DNA of 7,282 bases, from assembly GCA_934177795.1 (NCBI GenBank), contig CAKPPS010000041.1, positions 1 to 7,282 on the forward strand, given 5' to 3'. Source of the DNA: an uncultured Clostridia bacterium (GTDB taxonomy: Bacteria; Bacillota; Clostridia; TANB77; CAG-508). The translations under genes and the position numbers were made by a program. The notes beneath the pieces were generated by a model that worked only from the letters and a program-made list of their open reading frames with translations, was not told the origin of the DNA and made no database searches. Positions 1 through 6,025 of the stretch are shown here, piece by piece (positions within the stretch are counted from its first letter, which is position 1; the number at the start of each line of letters is the position of its first letter).

Positions 1-14
1 TTTTTGCTTATAAA

Positions 15-68
15 TAGCATTTACTTGGTAACTAGAATTTACTTTTTCCAAATAGAATTTACTTTTTC
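15..68. repeat. Three short imperfect direct repeats
   Basis: The 16-mer TAGAATTTACTTTTTC occurs at 33-48 and again, identical, at 53-68, a 20-bp period. A shorter related copy, TAGCATTTACTT, starts at 15. Tandem sites spaced near two helical turns upstream of a likely leftward gene could be operators. Slippage-derived repeats are equally possible, and the array may continue beyond the left edge. Confidence 0.55.
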
Positions 69-159
69 AATTGACCAAAATTTATTTACAGCTATCCTCG
101 TGCGTCTTAGTGCAATCATTGTAGCCCTTATCGCTGTTGCTTTTATCGTTTTTTGTCGC

Positions 160-188
160 ATTATATTTTACCACTATTTTTTTGTATT
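160..188 (-). promoter_or_regulatory. Weak candidate promoter, leftward
   Basis: A perfect TATAAT (160-165, minus strand) is preceded by AATACA (183-188) at 17 nt spacing. The -35 matches only three of six consensus bases and there is no TGn extension. In DNA this AT-rich a TATAAT can arise by chance, so the call rests on its position just upstream of the G+C-richer leader-like segment. Confidence 0.3.
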
Positions 189-356
189 TTTCTTTCAATA
201 TTTAGATACTTTTTGTGAATTTTTTTATAATTTGTAATTTATTTTTTTTATTTTTGTTATACAATTTAAACAATAAAATCTGAAATCATTTTCTATTATT
301 CTCTAAATCGAATCATATTATACATTCCAAGATAACATTTATTACATCTTAATAGT

Positions 357-396
357 AAAAATATGCTCCCCCTTTTTATTGGAAGAGCATATTTTT
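357..396 (-). terminator. Intrinsic terminator of the lepA-rlmB cluster
   Basis: Arms 357-368 and 385-396 form a 12-bp perfect stem (core ATATGCTC/GAGCATAT). On the minus strand the 3' arm ends in five T residues. Two further C-G pairs can form in the loop. The hairpin starts inside the TAA stop codon (395-397) of the upstream gene. The mirror strand also ends in T-rich sequence, so the element could stop transcription both ways. Confidence 0.88.
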
Positions 397-2212
397 ATTT
401 TTGCAAACTAATATATATATTACTTATTAAACCTGTATTATCATCATATTCCATCGTCACATCAAAATTGTTATTTTCTTGTTCCTCTAATTTCTTAATA
501 AGTTTGTCTCCTAATTGGTCGTTTTCTTTGTCTTTTTCTAATACTAATTTATATTCTAAAGGTTCTTTTGTATCTGAACTTGAATCTTCTTCATTATATT
601 TTGTTATTTTTACAGCTTTTAAATGTTTTTTAGCTATATTCACCAATTCTAATATTCTCTCTTGTGAAATTTCTTTACCTGCATATAATTCAAAATTAGA
701 ATTAAATCTAGTTTTTTCAGCTTCTGTTACATTCCCTTGGCTTGACACATTTTCTGCTTTTTTCTTCATAAGATTCATATTTACCAACATTTCTTCAATT
801 TTATTTATTGAATATTTTTCGTCTATTTTCTTTACTTGTTCATTTATATTATTTGTTATAATTTTCTTTATTCTTTCCTTTTTTTCATCATCCATCTTAT
901 CTGTAGTTACACTATCTAAATCTGATAATTTTTTCTGATTATCAAAATTATTTATAATTTTCATTGTTGTATCAGATGTTACATCTAATTCATTATTATC
1001 CGTTGTTCTTTTCCATTTAATATTATCTGTTACTTGTGTATTTTCCATTTTTGTATTTGTTGTTATACTATCTGTTGTTTTTATTCCATCTTTTACTACT
1101 TCATTGACTAATTTATATTCATTATCATTTGGCACTGCTACACGTTGAATTTTCAAATCAATACTATTTTCCTTTTCATTATCTTTTGTATTTTCTTTTT
1201 GTAATATATTTATAAAGTTTGTAGTTCCTGAATTTATAACATCTAATCCTGCTGTCTTATCTTCAGATTCTATAGACAAACTAATTGCCGTTTTTCTATT
1301 TTCATAAACAGTTATTACTCTGTTTTCTGTTCCAATATTAGAATTTTGTATATTCTTTATTTTTTCTTCTATTTTATCAATATATTCTTGTTTTAGATTA
1401 GACTGGGCTGTACTGTCTATTGCTTTATAGCAATCATTTATTTGATTATCTATATCACTAATTTTATTTAAAATAATATCTTCTTTTTTCAATTCTTCTA
1501 GTACTTTTACATATATATCATTAAATTTTTCTTTACTTATAGTTAATATGTATGCATTAGTATCATATGTCTTATCATTTATTTTTAGACTGACACCCTT
1601 CTTTTTAGAATAACTTTGATTTTTTATATTAGAATTTATTATATTTATATACTTTTCCTTTAGTTGATTAAATTCATCTTCAGAAATGTTTGCTAAACTC
1701 TTTATATCCAAGTCTGCAATCTCTCCTATTATTTTTATCAAATTATCCTCTTCTGAACTAGAAACTATATATTGTTTTATTCCATCTAATTTAATTGCAT
1801 AATTATTTTTTTCTTGTAAATATTCTGCTTCCATTAGTTTTTCTTCGCCATTTGCTAGTTTTATGTTTTTATAATCATAATTTTCATTTTGGTCCTTTTG
1901 TCCATCTATATTTAAGTTTATATTGTTTATTTCACTACTCTTATCTCCATTTTCACTATACTGCACACTCATTTTAGTTGTTTTATTTAATTTATTGTTT
2001 TCTAAGGTTTGATTTAATTCTTCCATATTTTCTTGTTTTATCATTTCTTTTGTATTATCTATTAATTGTTGTGAATATTTATTAAAAAGCATTTCATTTG
2101 ATTTAAACATATCTGTTTTTACATATAGAAAAGCAAAAGCACTTGCCATTATGACTAATATAATAAATATTATTAAAAATAAAAGAAATCTTCTTTTTTT
2201 TCTTGGCATCAT
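395..2212 (-). CDS. Membrane-anchored extracytoplasmic protein, unknown function (605 aa)
   Basis: I do not recognise a characterised family. The protein opens with a basic stretch (PRKKRR, residues 3-8) and one hydrophobic segment (about 9-30) lacking a lipobox cysteine, so it is a signal anchor or a cleaved Sec signal. About 570 hydrophilic residues rich in Lys, Asn, Asp, Glu and Thr should lie outside the membrane, with one cysteine near mid-length. Residues 40-300 look mixed alpha/beta, and a charged, probably helical stretch lies near 430-480. The opening pattern of anchor, FLYVKTD, then a helix is reminiscent of DUF6583-type proteins of gut Clostridia, a tentative memory-based comparison. 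The first of two adjacent ATG codons is chosen because AGGAGG (2221-2226) lies 8 nt upstream. It starts 19 nt after rlmB and is last in the cluster, ending in a terminator. Confidence 0.9.
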   Translation of the reverse strand: MMPRKKRRFLLFLIIFIILVIMASAFAFLYVKTDMFKSNEMLFNKYSQQLIDNTKEMIKQENMEELNQTLENNKLNKTTKMSVQYSENGDKSSEINNINLNIDGQKDQNENYDYKNIKLANGEEKLMEAEYLQEKNNYAIKLDGIKQYIVSSSEEDNLIKIIGEIADLDIKSLANISEDEFNQLKEKYINIINSNIKNQSYSKKKGVSLKINDKTYDTNAYILTISKEKFNDIYVKVLEELKKEDIILNKISDIDNQINDCYKAIDSTAQSNLKQEYIDKIEEKIKNIQNSNIGTENRVITVYENRKTAISLSIESEDKTAGLDVINSGTTNFINILQKENTKDNEKENSIDLKIQRVAVPNDNEYKLVNEVVKDGIKTTDSITTNTKMENTQVTDNIKWKRTTDNNELDVTSDTTMKIINNFDNQKKLSDLDSVTTDKMDDEKKERIKKIITNNINEQVKKIDEKYSINKIEEMLVNMNLMKKKAENVSSQGNVTEAEKTRFNSNFELYAGKEISQERILELVNIAKKHLKAVKITKYNEEDSSSDTKEPLEYKLVLEKDKENDQLGDKLIKKLEEQENNNFDVTMEYDDNTGLISNIYISLQK

Positions 2213-2231
2213 TTTTCTTTCCTCCTAAAAA

Positions 2232-3008
2232 TTAATTTCTTTGTTTTACTGCTTCATATACTACTATTCCTGTAGATACAGACGCATTTAGTGATGTTAC
2301 TTTTCCATTCATTGGTATTTTAACTAAAAAATCACAATTTTTCTTTACTTTTTCACTTATTCCATTCCCTTCATTTCCTATCACTATTCCTAATGGCCCT
2401 GTTAAGTCCTGTGAATAATAGTATGTATCTGTGTTTATATCTGTACCACAAATCCATAATCCTTCTTTTTTTAATTTTTCTATAGCATCTGTTATATTTG
2501 TTACTCTAGCTATTTTCATGTATTGCACTGCTCCTGCTGATACTTTATTAACTGTGCTATTTACAGCTGCTGCTCTTCTTTTAGGTATGATTATGCCATG
2601 AACCCCTGCCGTTTCTGCTGTCCTTATAATAGAACCTAAATTGTGTGGATCTTCTATTCCATCTAATATCAATACAAATGGTTCTTGTCCTTTTTGTTGT
2701 GCTTCTTGTAAAATATCTTCTATTTCGCAATATTCATAAGGTGGAACTATTGCTATAACACCTTGATAATTATCATTTTGTGCCAATTGTTCCATCTGTC
2801 TTTTATCTTTTTCTACTACTATTACCCTTTGTTCTTTTGCTTTTGCTATGATTTTATTTATAGAACCATGCTTTTCTCCTTTTGTTACATATATTTTATT
2901 AATATCTTTTCCACTCTCCAATAATTCTAATACAGCATTTCTTCCTTCAACTTGATCTTCAAATTCCCTTTTGGCTTTTTCCATTTCTTTATTAGGTTTA
3001 TTTTTCAC
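2232..3008 (-). CDS. rlmB: 23S rRNA (guanosine-2'-O-)-methyltransferase RlmB, SpoU/TrmH family
   Basis: A SPOUT-class enzyme that uses S-adenosylmethionine to 2'-O-methylate a guanosine of 23S rRNA (G2251 in E. coli numbering, in the peptidyl-transferase P loop). The N-terminal substrate-binding domain (about 18-95, starting VEGRNAVLELL) precedes the catalytic knot domain. That domain has all three SpoU motifs: LDGIEDPHNLGSIIRTAE (115-132), IVIGNEGNGIS (208-218) and IPMNGKVTSLNASVSTGI (231-248). Motif 1 carries the conserved Asn and Arg, and motif 3 the SLN signature. The 258-residue length is normal. The start is GTG, backed by AAGGAA (3017-3022) 8 nt upstream; the next in-frame ATG (codon 9) lacks that spacing. 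It lies 21 nt after lepA, so the two are cotranscribed. A TrmH-type tRNA methyltransferase is less likely because of the N-terminal domain. Confidence 0.95.
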   Translation of the reverse strand: MKNKPNKEMEKAKREFEDQVEGRNAVLELLESGKDINKIYVTKGEKHGSINKIIAKAKEQRVIVVEKDKRQMEQLAQNDNYQGVIAIVPPYEYCEIEDILQEAQQKGQEPFVLILDGIEDPHNLGSIIRTAETAGVHGIIIPKRRAAAVNSTVNKVSAGAVQYMKIARVTNITDAIEKLKKEGLWICGTDINTDTYYYSQDLTGPLGIVIGNEGNGISEKVKKNCDFLVKIPMNGKVTSLNASVSTGIVVYEAVKQRN

Positions 3009-3016
3009 TTTTTCAG

Positions 3017-3022
3017 TTCCTT
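3017..3022 (-). promoter_or_regulatory. Ribosome-binding site fixing the GTG start of rlmB
   Basis: AAGGAA lies 8 nt upstream of the GTG at 3008-3006, inside the 21-nt gap after the lepA stop codon. No ATG is available at this spacing, so the GTG is taken as the start. The closeness to the lepA stop makes translational coupling plausible. Confidence 0.7.
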
Positions 3023-3029
3023 TCTTAAT

Positions 3030-4841
3030 TTATTCTTCATCTAATTTTAAAACACTTAAAAATGCTTCTTGTGGTATCTCTACATTTCCAATTTCACGCA
3101 TTTTCTTTTTTCCTCTTTTTTGTTTTTCTAATAGTTTTTTCTTTCTTGTAACGTCTCCTCCATAGCATTTTGCTAATACATCTTTTCTCATCGCAGATAT
3201 TGTTTCTCTTGCTATTACTTTTCCTCCAACTGCTGCTTGTATTGGGATTTTAAATAGTTTTCTTGGTATTACATTTTTTAATTTTTCTACCATCTTTTTT
3301 CCTCTTTCATAAGCTCCATCTTTATGAACTATAAAGCTTAAAGCATCAACTGGTTCTCCATTTATATATATATCCAATTTTACTAAACTTGATTTTCTAT
3401 ATTCTTTAAATTCATAATCTAAAGATGCATATCCTTTGGTTTTTGATTTTAGATTATCAAAAAAGTCATAAATTATTTCATTAAGAGGCATTTCATATAT
3501 TAATGTTACTCTATTTTCATCTAAATATTTCATATCTATATAAATTCCTCTTCTTCTCTGACATAACTCCATTATATTTCCTACATATTCTTTTGGAGTT
3601 AATATATTGGCTGTTACATAAGGCTCTTCTATATATGATATTTCTTGTGGTGTTGGTAGTTCTTCTGGATTATATAGTTCTATTATTTCTCCTGTAGTTT
3701 TATGTACCTTGTATATAACTGATGGTGCTGTTGTTATAAGTCCTAAATCAAATTCTCTATCTATTCTTTCTTCTATAATCTCTAAGTGTAATAAACCTAA
3801 AAATCCACATCTAAATCCAAAACCTAGAGCAGCTGATGTTTCTTGTTCAAATTCTAAAGCAGCATCATTTAGCTTTAATTTTTCTAGTGCTTCTTTTAAA
3901 TCTTCGTATTGACTTCCATCAATCGGATATAATCCACAATATACCATTGGGGTTACTTTTTTATAACCTTTTAATGGTTCTTCTGCCGGATTATTTTTTA
4001 ATGTTATTGTATCTCCAACATGAATATCTGATAGACTTTTTACACTTGCTGCTACATACCCAACATCTCCAGCTTCTATTTCTTGAACAGGCATATATGA
4101 ACCTGGAATAAAGTATCCTACTTCTGCTACAGTATAAGTCTTATTTGTTGCCATAAATTTTATTTCGTCTCCAACTTTGATTTTTCCTTCTACTACTCTT
4201 ACATAGGCAACTGCTCCTTTATAATTATCATAATATGAATCAAAAATTAGACACTTTGCTTTTGCATTTTTATCTCCTTTTGGTGCAGGCAAATCTGTTA
4301 CTATTTTTTCTAATACTTCCTCTACATTTAATCCTGTTTTAGCTGATATACATGGTGCTTCATCTGCTGGAATACCTATAATTTCTTCTATCTCATTTTT
4401 TACTTCTTCCACTCTTGCATTAGGTAAATCTATTTTATTTAATACTGGTAATATCTCCAAATTATTATCTATAGCTAAATATACATTTGCTAATGTTTGT
4501 GCCTCTACTCCTTGGCTACTGTCTACTACTAGTACAGCACCATCACATGCTGCTAAACTTCTAGACACTTCATAATTAAAATCTACATGTCCAGGTGTAT
4601 CTATTAAATTAAAAATATATTCTTGTCCATCTTTAGCTTTATAAATCATTCTGACAGCTTGAGATTTTATTGTTATTCCTCTTTCTTTTTCTATATCCAT
4701 ATTATCTAGAACTTGACTTTCCATTTCTCTTTTTGATAATACTCCTGTCATTTCTATCATTCTATCTGCCAATGTAGATTTACCATGATCTATATGAGCT
4801 ATTATACTAAAATTTCTTATATTTTTTTGTCTATTCTCCAT
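3030..4841 (-). CDS. lepA: Elongation factor 4 (LepA), ribosomal GTPase
   Basis: A translational GTPase that binds ribosomes, promotes back-translocation or rescue of stalled complexes, and is linked to 30S biogenesis; cytosolic, partly membrane-associated. All G motifs are present: AHIDHGKST (15-23), the switch I region with ERGITIK (53-59), DTPGH (81-85), NKID (135-138) and SAK (166-168). EF-G-like domains II, III and V follow. The LepA-specific C-terminal domain shows the lysine/arginine-rich stretch after YGGDVTRKK (about 560-581), which separates it from EF-G and TypA. At 603 residues it is full length. The frame is open for 16 codons upstream, but MENRQKN is preferred because GGAGG (4846-4850) lies just before it and it matches the family's usual N-terminus. 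It heads the lepA-rlmB-605-aa cluster and has its own promoter overlapping the rhodanese stop codon. No odd residues were seen. Confidence 0.98.
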   Translation of the reverse strand: MENRQKNIRNFSIIAHIDHGKSTLADRMIEMTGVLSKREMESQVLDNMDIEKERGITIKSQAVRMIYKAKDGQEYIFNLIDTPGHVDFNYEVSRSLAACDGAVLVVDSSQGVEAQTLANVYLAIDNNLEILPVLNKIDLPNARVEEVKNEIEEIIGIPADEAPCISAKTGLNVEEVLEKIVTDLPAPKGDKNAKAKCLIFDSYYDNYKGAVAYVRVVEGKIKVGDEIKFMATNKTYTVAEVGYFIPGSYMPVQEIEAGDVGYVAASVKSLSDIHVGDTITLKNNPAEEPLKGYKKVTPMVYCGLYPIDGSQYEDLKEALEKLKLNDAALEFEQETSAALGFGFRCGFLGLLHLEIIEERIDREFDLGLITTAPSVIYKVHKTTGEIIELYNPEELPTPQEISYIEEPYVTANILTPKEYVGNIMELCQRRRGIYIDMKYLDENRVTLIYEMPLNEIIYDFFDNLKSKTKGYASLDYEFKEYRKSSLVKLDIYINGEPVDALSFIVHKDGAYERGKKMVEKLKNVIPRKLFKIPIQAAVGGKVIARETISAMRKDVLAKCYGGDVTRKKKLLEKQKRGKKKMREIGNVEIPQEAFLSVLKLDEE

Positions 4842-4845
4842 TTTT

Positions 4846-4850
4846 CCTCC
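4846..4850 (-). promoter_or_regulatory. Ribosome-binding site deciding the lepA start
   Basis: GGAGG lies 4 nt upstream of the ATG at 4841, slightly close but workable. It favours this ATG over the ATG 16 codons upstream at 4889. That upstream codon lies between the -35 and -10 of the predicted promoter and would be absent from a transcript starting near 4864. Confidence 0.85.
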
Positions 4851-4870
4851 AATTAAAAATTTATATTGTA

Positions 4871-4899
4871 ATTTTAACACAAAAATCAAAAAATCTCAA
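4871..4899 (-). promoter_or_regulatory. Sigma-A-type promoter for lepA
   Basis: TTGAGA (4894-4899) and TAAAAT (4871-4876) are separated by exactly 17 nt, and TGT directly before the -10 makes it an extended -10 site. Each hexamer differs from consensus at one base. Transcription would begin near 4864, giving a leader of about 22 nt. The -35 overlaps the TGA stop codon of the rhodanese gene, so lepA can be expressed apart from it. Confidence 0.7.
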
Positions 4900-5246
4900 T
4901 AGCTCATAAGACCATTATATAAATTGTACACTTTTTGATATCCCTTATTTTTTAACGTTTTTTCCGCTCTTTTACTTCTTCCTCCAGAACTACAATACAA
5001 GATAATATTAGCATTTTTATCTTTTACTTTACTCTCAATCACTTTGCCTATTTCATATTCTGGAATTAGAATAGCACCTTCTAAATGCCCTTCTTTATAT
5101 TCTTGTGGACTTCTAACATCAATAAGAATTGCATTTTCTTGTTTCATCATTCTATTTAATTCTTCTAAATCAATATCATTATCTCTCATTTCTCTTGATA
5201 ATGTTACTTTTATTTTTTTCTTAATTCTATTTATTATATTTTTCAT
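4896..5246 (-). CDS. Single-domain rhodanese-like sulfurtransferase
   Basis: Rhodaneses move sulfane sulfur through a cysteine persulfide, for example from thiosulfate to cyanide or thiol acceptors. The single domain spans about residues 24-116. It has LIDVRSPQEYKEGHLEGAILIP (Asp43, Arg45, Glu49, His54), then the strand ILYCSSGGRS with the expected catalytic Cys85 and a six-residue CSSGGR active loop ending in Arg90. This is the small PspE/GlpE-like form. A basic N-terminal extension of about 20 residues (KNIINRIKKKIK) is not hydrophobic enough for export, so the protein is probably cytoplasmic. The C-terminal YNGLMSY replaces the commoner LxGG...W ending. GGGAG (5257-5261) lies 10 nt upstream of the ATG. 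Start and ribosome-binding site both fall within an inverted repeat. The substrate cannot be told from sequence. The gene ends 54 nt before lepA. Confidence 0.94.
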   Translation of the reverse strand: MKNIINRIKKKIKVTLSREMRDNDIDLEELNRMMKQENAILIDVRSPQEYKEGHLEGAILIPEYEIGKVIESKVKDKNANIILYCSSGGRSKRAEKTLKNKGYQKVYNLYNGLMSY

Positions 5247-5274
5247 AAGATTTTCGCTCCCATATATCTTATGA
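5243..5274 (-). promoter_or_regulatory. Inverted repeat enclosing the rhodanese start and ribosome-binding site
   Basis: TCATAAGAT (5243-5251) and ATCTTATGA (5266-5274) are perfect 9-bp complementary arms around a 14-nt loop. In the mRNA the ATG start sits in the 3' arm and GGGAG sits in the loop, so the folded form would hide the start codon. As DNA, the same palindrome could be an operator. No T tract follows, so it is not a terminator. Confidence 0.6.
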
Positions 5275-5407
5275 GTTTTAATCTAATTGTGTTACTTACA
5301 ATTTTCTTGTTTTTTTTACTTTTATTCAACTATATCTACAAAATATCTTATTTTTTCTTTTTAAATGTCATTTTATTTTTTCATTTTTATTACATTTTCA
5401 AATTTTA

Positions 5408-5438
5408 TGTATATCTTCTTAGCTTTTTTGTGTGTAAA
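5408..5438 (-). promoter_or_regulatory. Tentative promoter of the rhodanese gene
   Basis: TTTACA (5433-5438) is a good -35, but the best -10 (TATACA, 5408-5413) is 19 nt away and differs from consensus at two bases. It would give a leader of about 155 nt. The first DnaA-like box begins 2 bp upstream of the -35. No better pair was found in the AT-rich DNA between here and the gene. Confidence 0.25.
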
Positions 5439-5524
5439 GTTATCCACTTAATCATCATGTGGATACTGTGGATAACTTTGTTAATAACTGTTGATACTAT
5501 TTTAGAGTTCACAATTTATTCACA
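5436..5524. promoter_or_regulatory. DnaA-box cluster with 12-bp inverted repeat
   Basis: Six 9-mers resemble the DnaA box TTATCCACA. They are TTATCCACT (5440-5448, plus), GTATCCACA (5458-5466, minus), perfect TTATCCACA (5467-5475, minus, abutting the previous one), TTATTAACA (5479-5487, minus), GTATCAACA (5489-5497, minus) and TTATTCACA (5516-5524, plus, matching TTWTNCACA). AAAGTTATCCAC (5436-5447) and GTGGATAACTTT (5468-5479) form a perfect 12-bp inverted repeat. Very AT-rich DNA lies to the left. Known roles of such clusters are replication origins, DnaA titration sites and DnaA-controlled promoters. With no dnaA or dnaN in view and same-strand genes on both sides, a titration or regulatory site is favoured. 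Confidence 0.75.
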
Positions 5525-5549
5525 TTTATTTTACATTTTTTTCATTTAT

Positions 5550-5561
5550 AAAAACCGGTTT
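5550..5561. repeat. 12-bp perfect palindrome
   Basis: AAAACCGGTTTT is fully self-complementary and stands out as the only CCGG in a very AT-rich stretch, 25 bp from the last DnaA-like box. It could be a dimeric protein binding site. Nothing in the sequence names the protein. Confidence 0.4.
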
Positions 5562-5596
5562 TATTTTAGTACTTATTATGTATATTTGTTTTTTGC

Positions 5597-5686
5597 AAAA
5601 AAGAAGTAGTAAATTATATGTGACATTTCTTCTTTATTAAACTATCCTGTTTAATAATTATTGTTCACTTTAATTACTACTTCTTT
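5597..5686 (-). terminator. 87-nt nested inverted repeat, probable terminator of the DUF1294 gene
   Basis: Outer arms 5600-5612 and 5674-5686 pair over 13 bp (AAAGAAGTAGTAA with TTACTACTTCTTT), continued by 3 bp after a one-base bulge. GTGACA (5620-5625) pairs imperfectly with TGTTCAC (5662-5668). At the tip TTATTAAAC (5634-5642) pairs perfectly with GTTTAATAA (5649-5657) around a 6-nt loop. On the minus strand the outer stem runs into six T residues, and it begins 3 nt after the DUF1294 stop codon. It may act as a terminator, but it is far longer than usual, and a degenerate small inverted-repeat element is an alternative. Confidence 0.6.
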
Positions 5687-5689
5687 ACT

Positions 5690-5992
5690 TTAGAAAAATA
5701 TCCAGTATACTGCTAATATTATTTCTAATATAGTTATAAATGGTAATCCTATTACAAATTGTACTTTTTGTGTTTTATGTCTAAATGCATACATTCCTGC
5801 TGTAGTTCCTATTCCACCTCCTAATGCTGTTATGATAAATAGTGTTTTTTCTGGAATTCTCCATGCTCCTTTTTTTGCTTTTTGCTTGTCTATGAACATT
5901 ATTAAAAATCCTATTATGTTCATTACTATAAAATATATTGCTATATTTTGTGGTGTGAATATATTTGGTATTTGCTGTGTTTCTTCGAACAT
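5690..5992 (-). CDS. DUF1294 family small membrane protein
   Basis: This 100-residue protein carries the DUF1294 signature: the loop DKQKAKKGAWRIPEKTL (35-51), then a glycine-rich ITALGGGIGTTAGMYAF helix (54-70) and the RHKTQKVQF motif (71-79). Three hydrophobic segments are visible (about 17-34, 50-68 and 80-99), so it is an integral membrane protein. Family members such as B. subtilis YsdA have no established function. The ATG is supported by GGGAGGG (5997-6003) 4 nt upstream. The gene stands alone, with its own extended -10 promoter and a long inverted repeat after its stop. Length and motifs look intact. Confidence 0.92.
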   Translation of the reverse strand: MFEETQQIPNIFTPQNIAIYFIVMNIIGFLIMFIDKQKAKKGAWRIPEKTLFIITALGGGIGTTAGMYAFRHKTQKVQFVIGLPFITILEIILAVYWIFF

Positions 5993-6025
5993 TTTTCCCT
6001 CCCATAAGTTTATTTTCTACTTAGA

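Larger units (their letters stand above)
1..356. other. Gene-free left edge with leader-like elements
   Basis: No frame here has both a ribosome-binding site and organism-like codon use. Two perfect TATAAT hexamers on the minus strand (317-322 and 160-165) could be -10 elements of a gene transcribed leftward out of the window, but neither has a good -35 (GTAATA and AATACA at 17 nt spacing). Bases 95-160 are clearly richer in G+C than their surroundings, as expected for a structured leader or a gene remnant, yet I could find no stable hairpin by eye. Short direct repeats occupy 15-68. I read the stretch as the upstream region of a gene beyond the left edge. That is an inference. Confidence 0.45.
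5247..5689. other. Gene-free region between rhodanese and DUF1294 genes
   Basis: This 443-base stretch holds no credible gene on either strand; the long plus-strand frame here is low-complexity Phe/Tyr/Leu with no ribosome-binding site. From right to left it contains the nested inverted repeat at 5597-5686, a 12-bp palindrome AAAACCGGTTTT (5550-5561), the DnaA-box cluster (5436-5524), about 150 bp of extremely AT-rich DNA with long T runs on the plus strand (5280-5430), and the rhodanese start hairpin. Confidence 0.75.

Noticed and set aside
39..161. Minus-strand 40-codon basic peptide starting MRQKTIKATA
   Set aside because: Codon use is acceptable, but the ATG overlaps the TATAAT and there is no ribosome-binding site. 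It would need leaderless translation, which I cannot support.
4..237. Plus-strand 77-codon hydrophobic frame
   Set aside because: It has no ribosome-binding site. It uses ATC, CTC, CTT, GCC and CGT codons that the real genes here avoid, and its second half is low-complexity Phe/Tyr from T-rich DNA.
363..938. Plus-strand 191-codon frame opposite the 605-aa gene
   Set aside because: It lies antisense to a well-supported gene, is Ser/Phe/Leu/Ile-rich as expected for the mirror of Lys/Glu/Asn coding sequence, and has no ribosome-binding site. Other plus-strand frames opposite lepA, rlmB and the surface protein were dropped for the same reason.
4842..4889. 16-codon N-terminal extension of LepA from the upstream ATG
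   Set aside because: The upstream ATG lies inside the predicted lepA promoter and lacks a ribosome-binding site. The ATG at 4841 has GGAGG and gives the usual family start.
5280..5524. Main chromosomal origin oriC
   Set aside because: The boxes and AT-rich flank fit, but dnaA, dnaN, rpmH and rnpA are absent, all genes on both sides run the same way, and no change of G/C strand bias is apparent by eye. It is kept as a DnaA-box cluster instead.
5271..5609. Plus-strand 112-codon frame across the DnaA-box region
   Set aside because: Low-complexity Phe/Leu/Tyr product of T-rich DNA, no ribosome-binding site, and it crosses the binding-site cluster and the palindrome.
5781..6005. Minus-strand 74-codon frame overlapping the DUF1294 gene
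   Set aside because: It is a frame-shifted shadow of the DUF1294 gene with no family resemblance; the ribosome-binding site fits the DUF1294 ATG.
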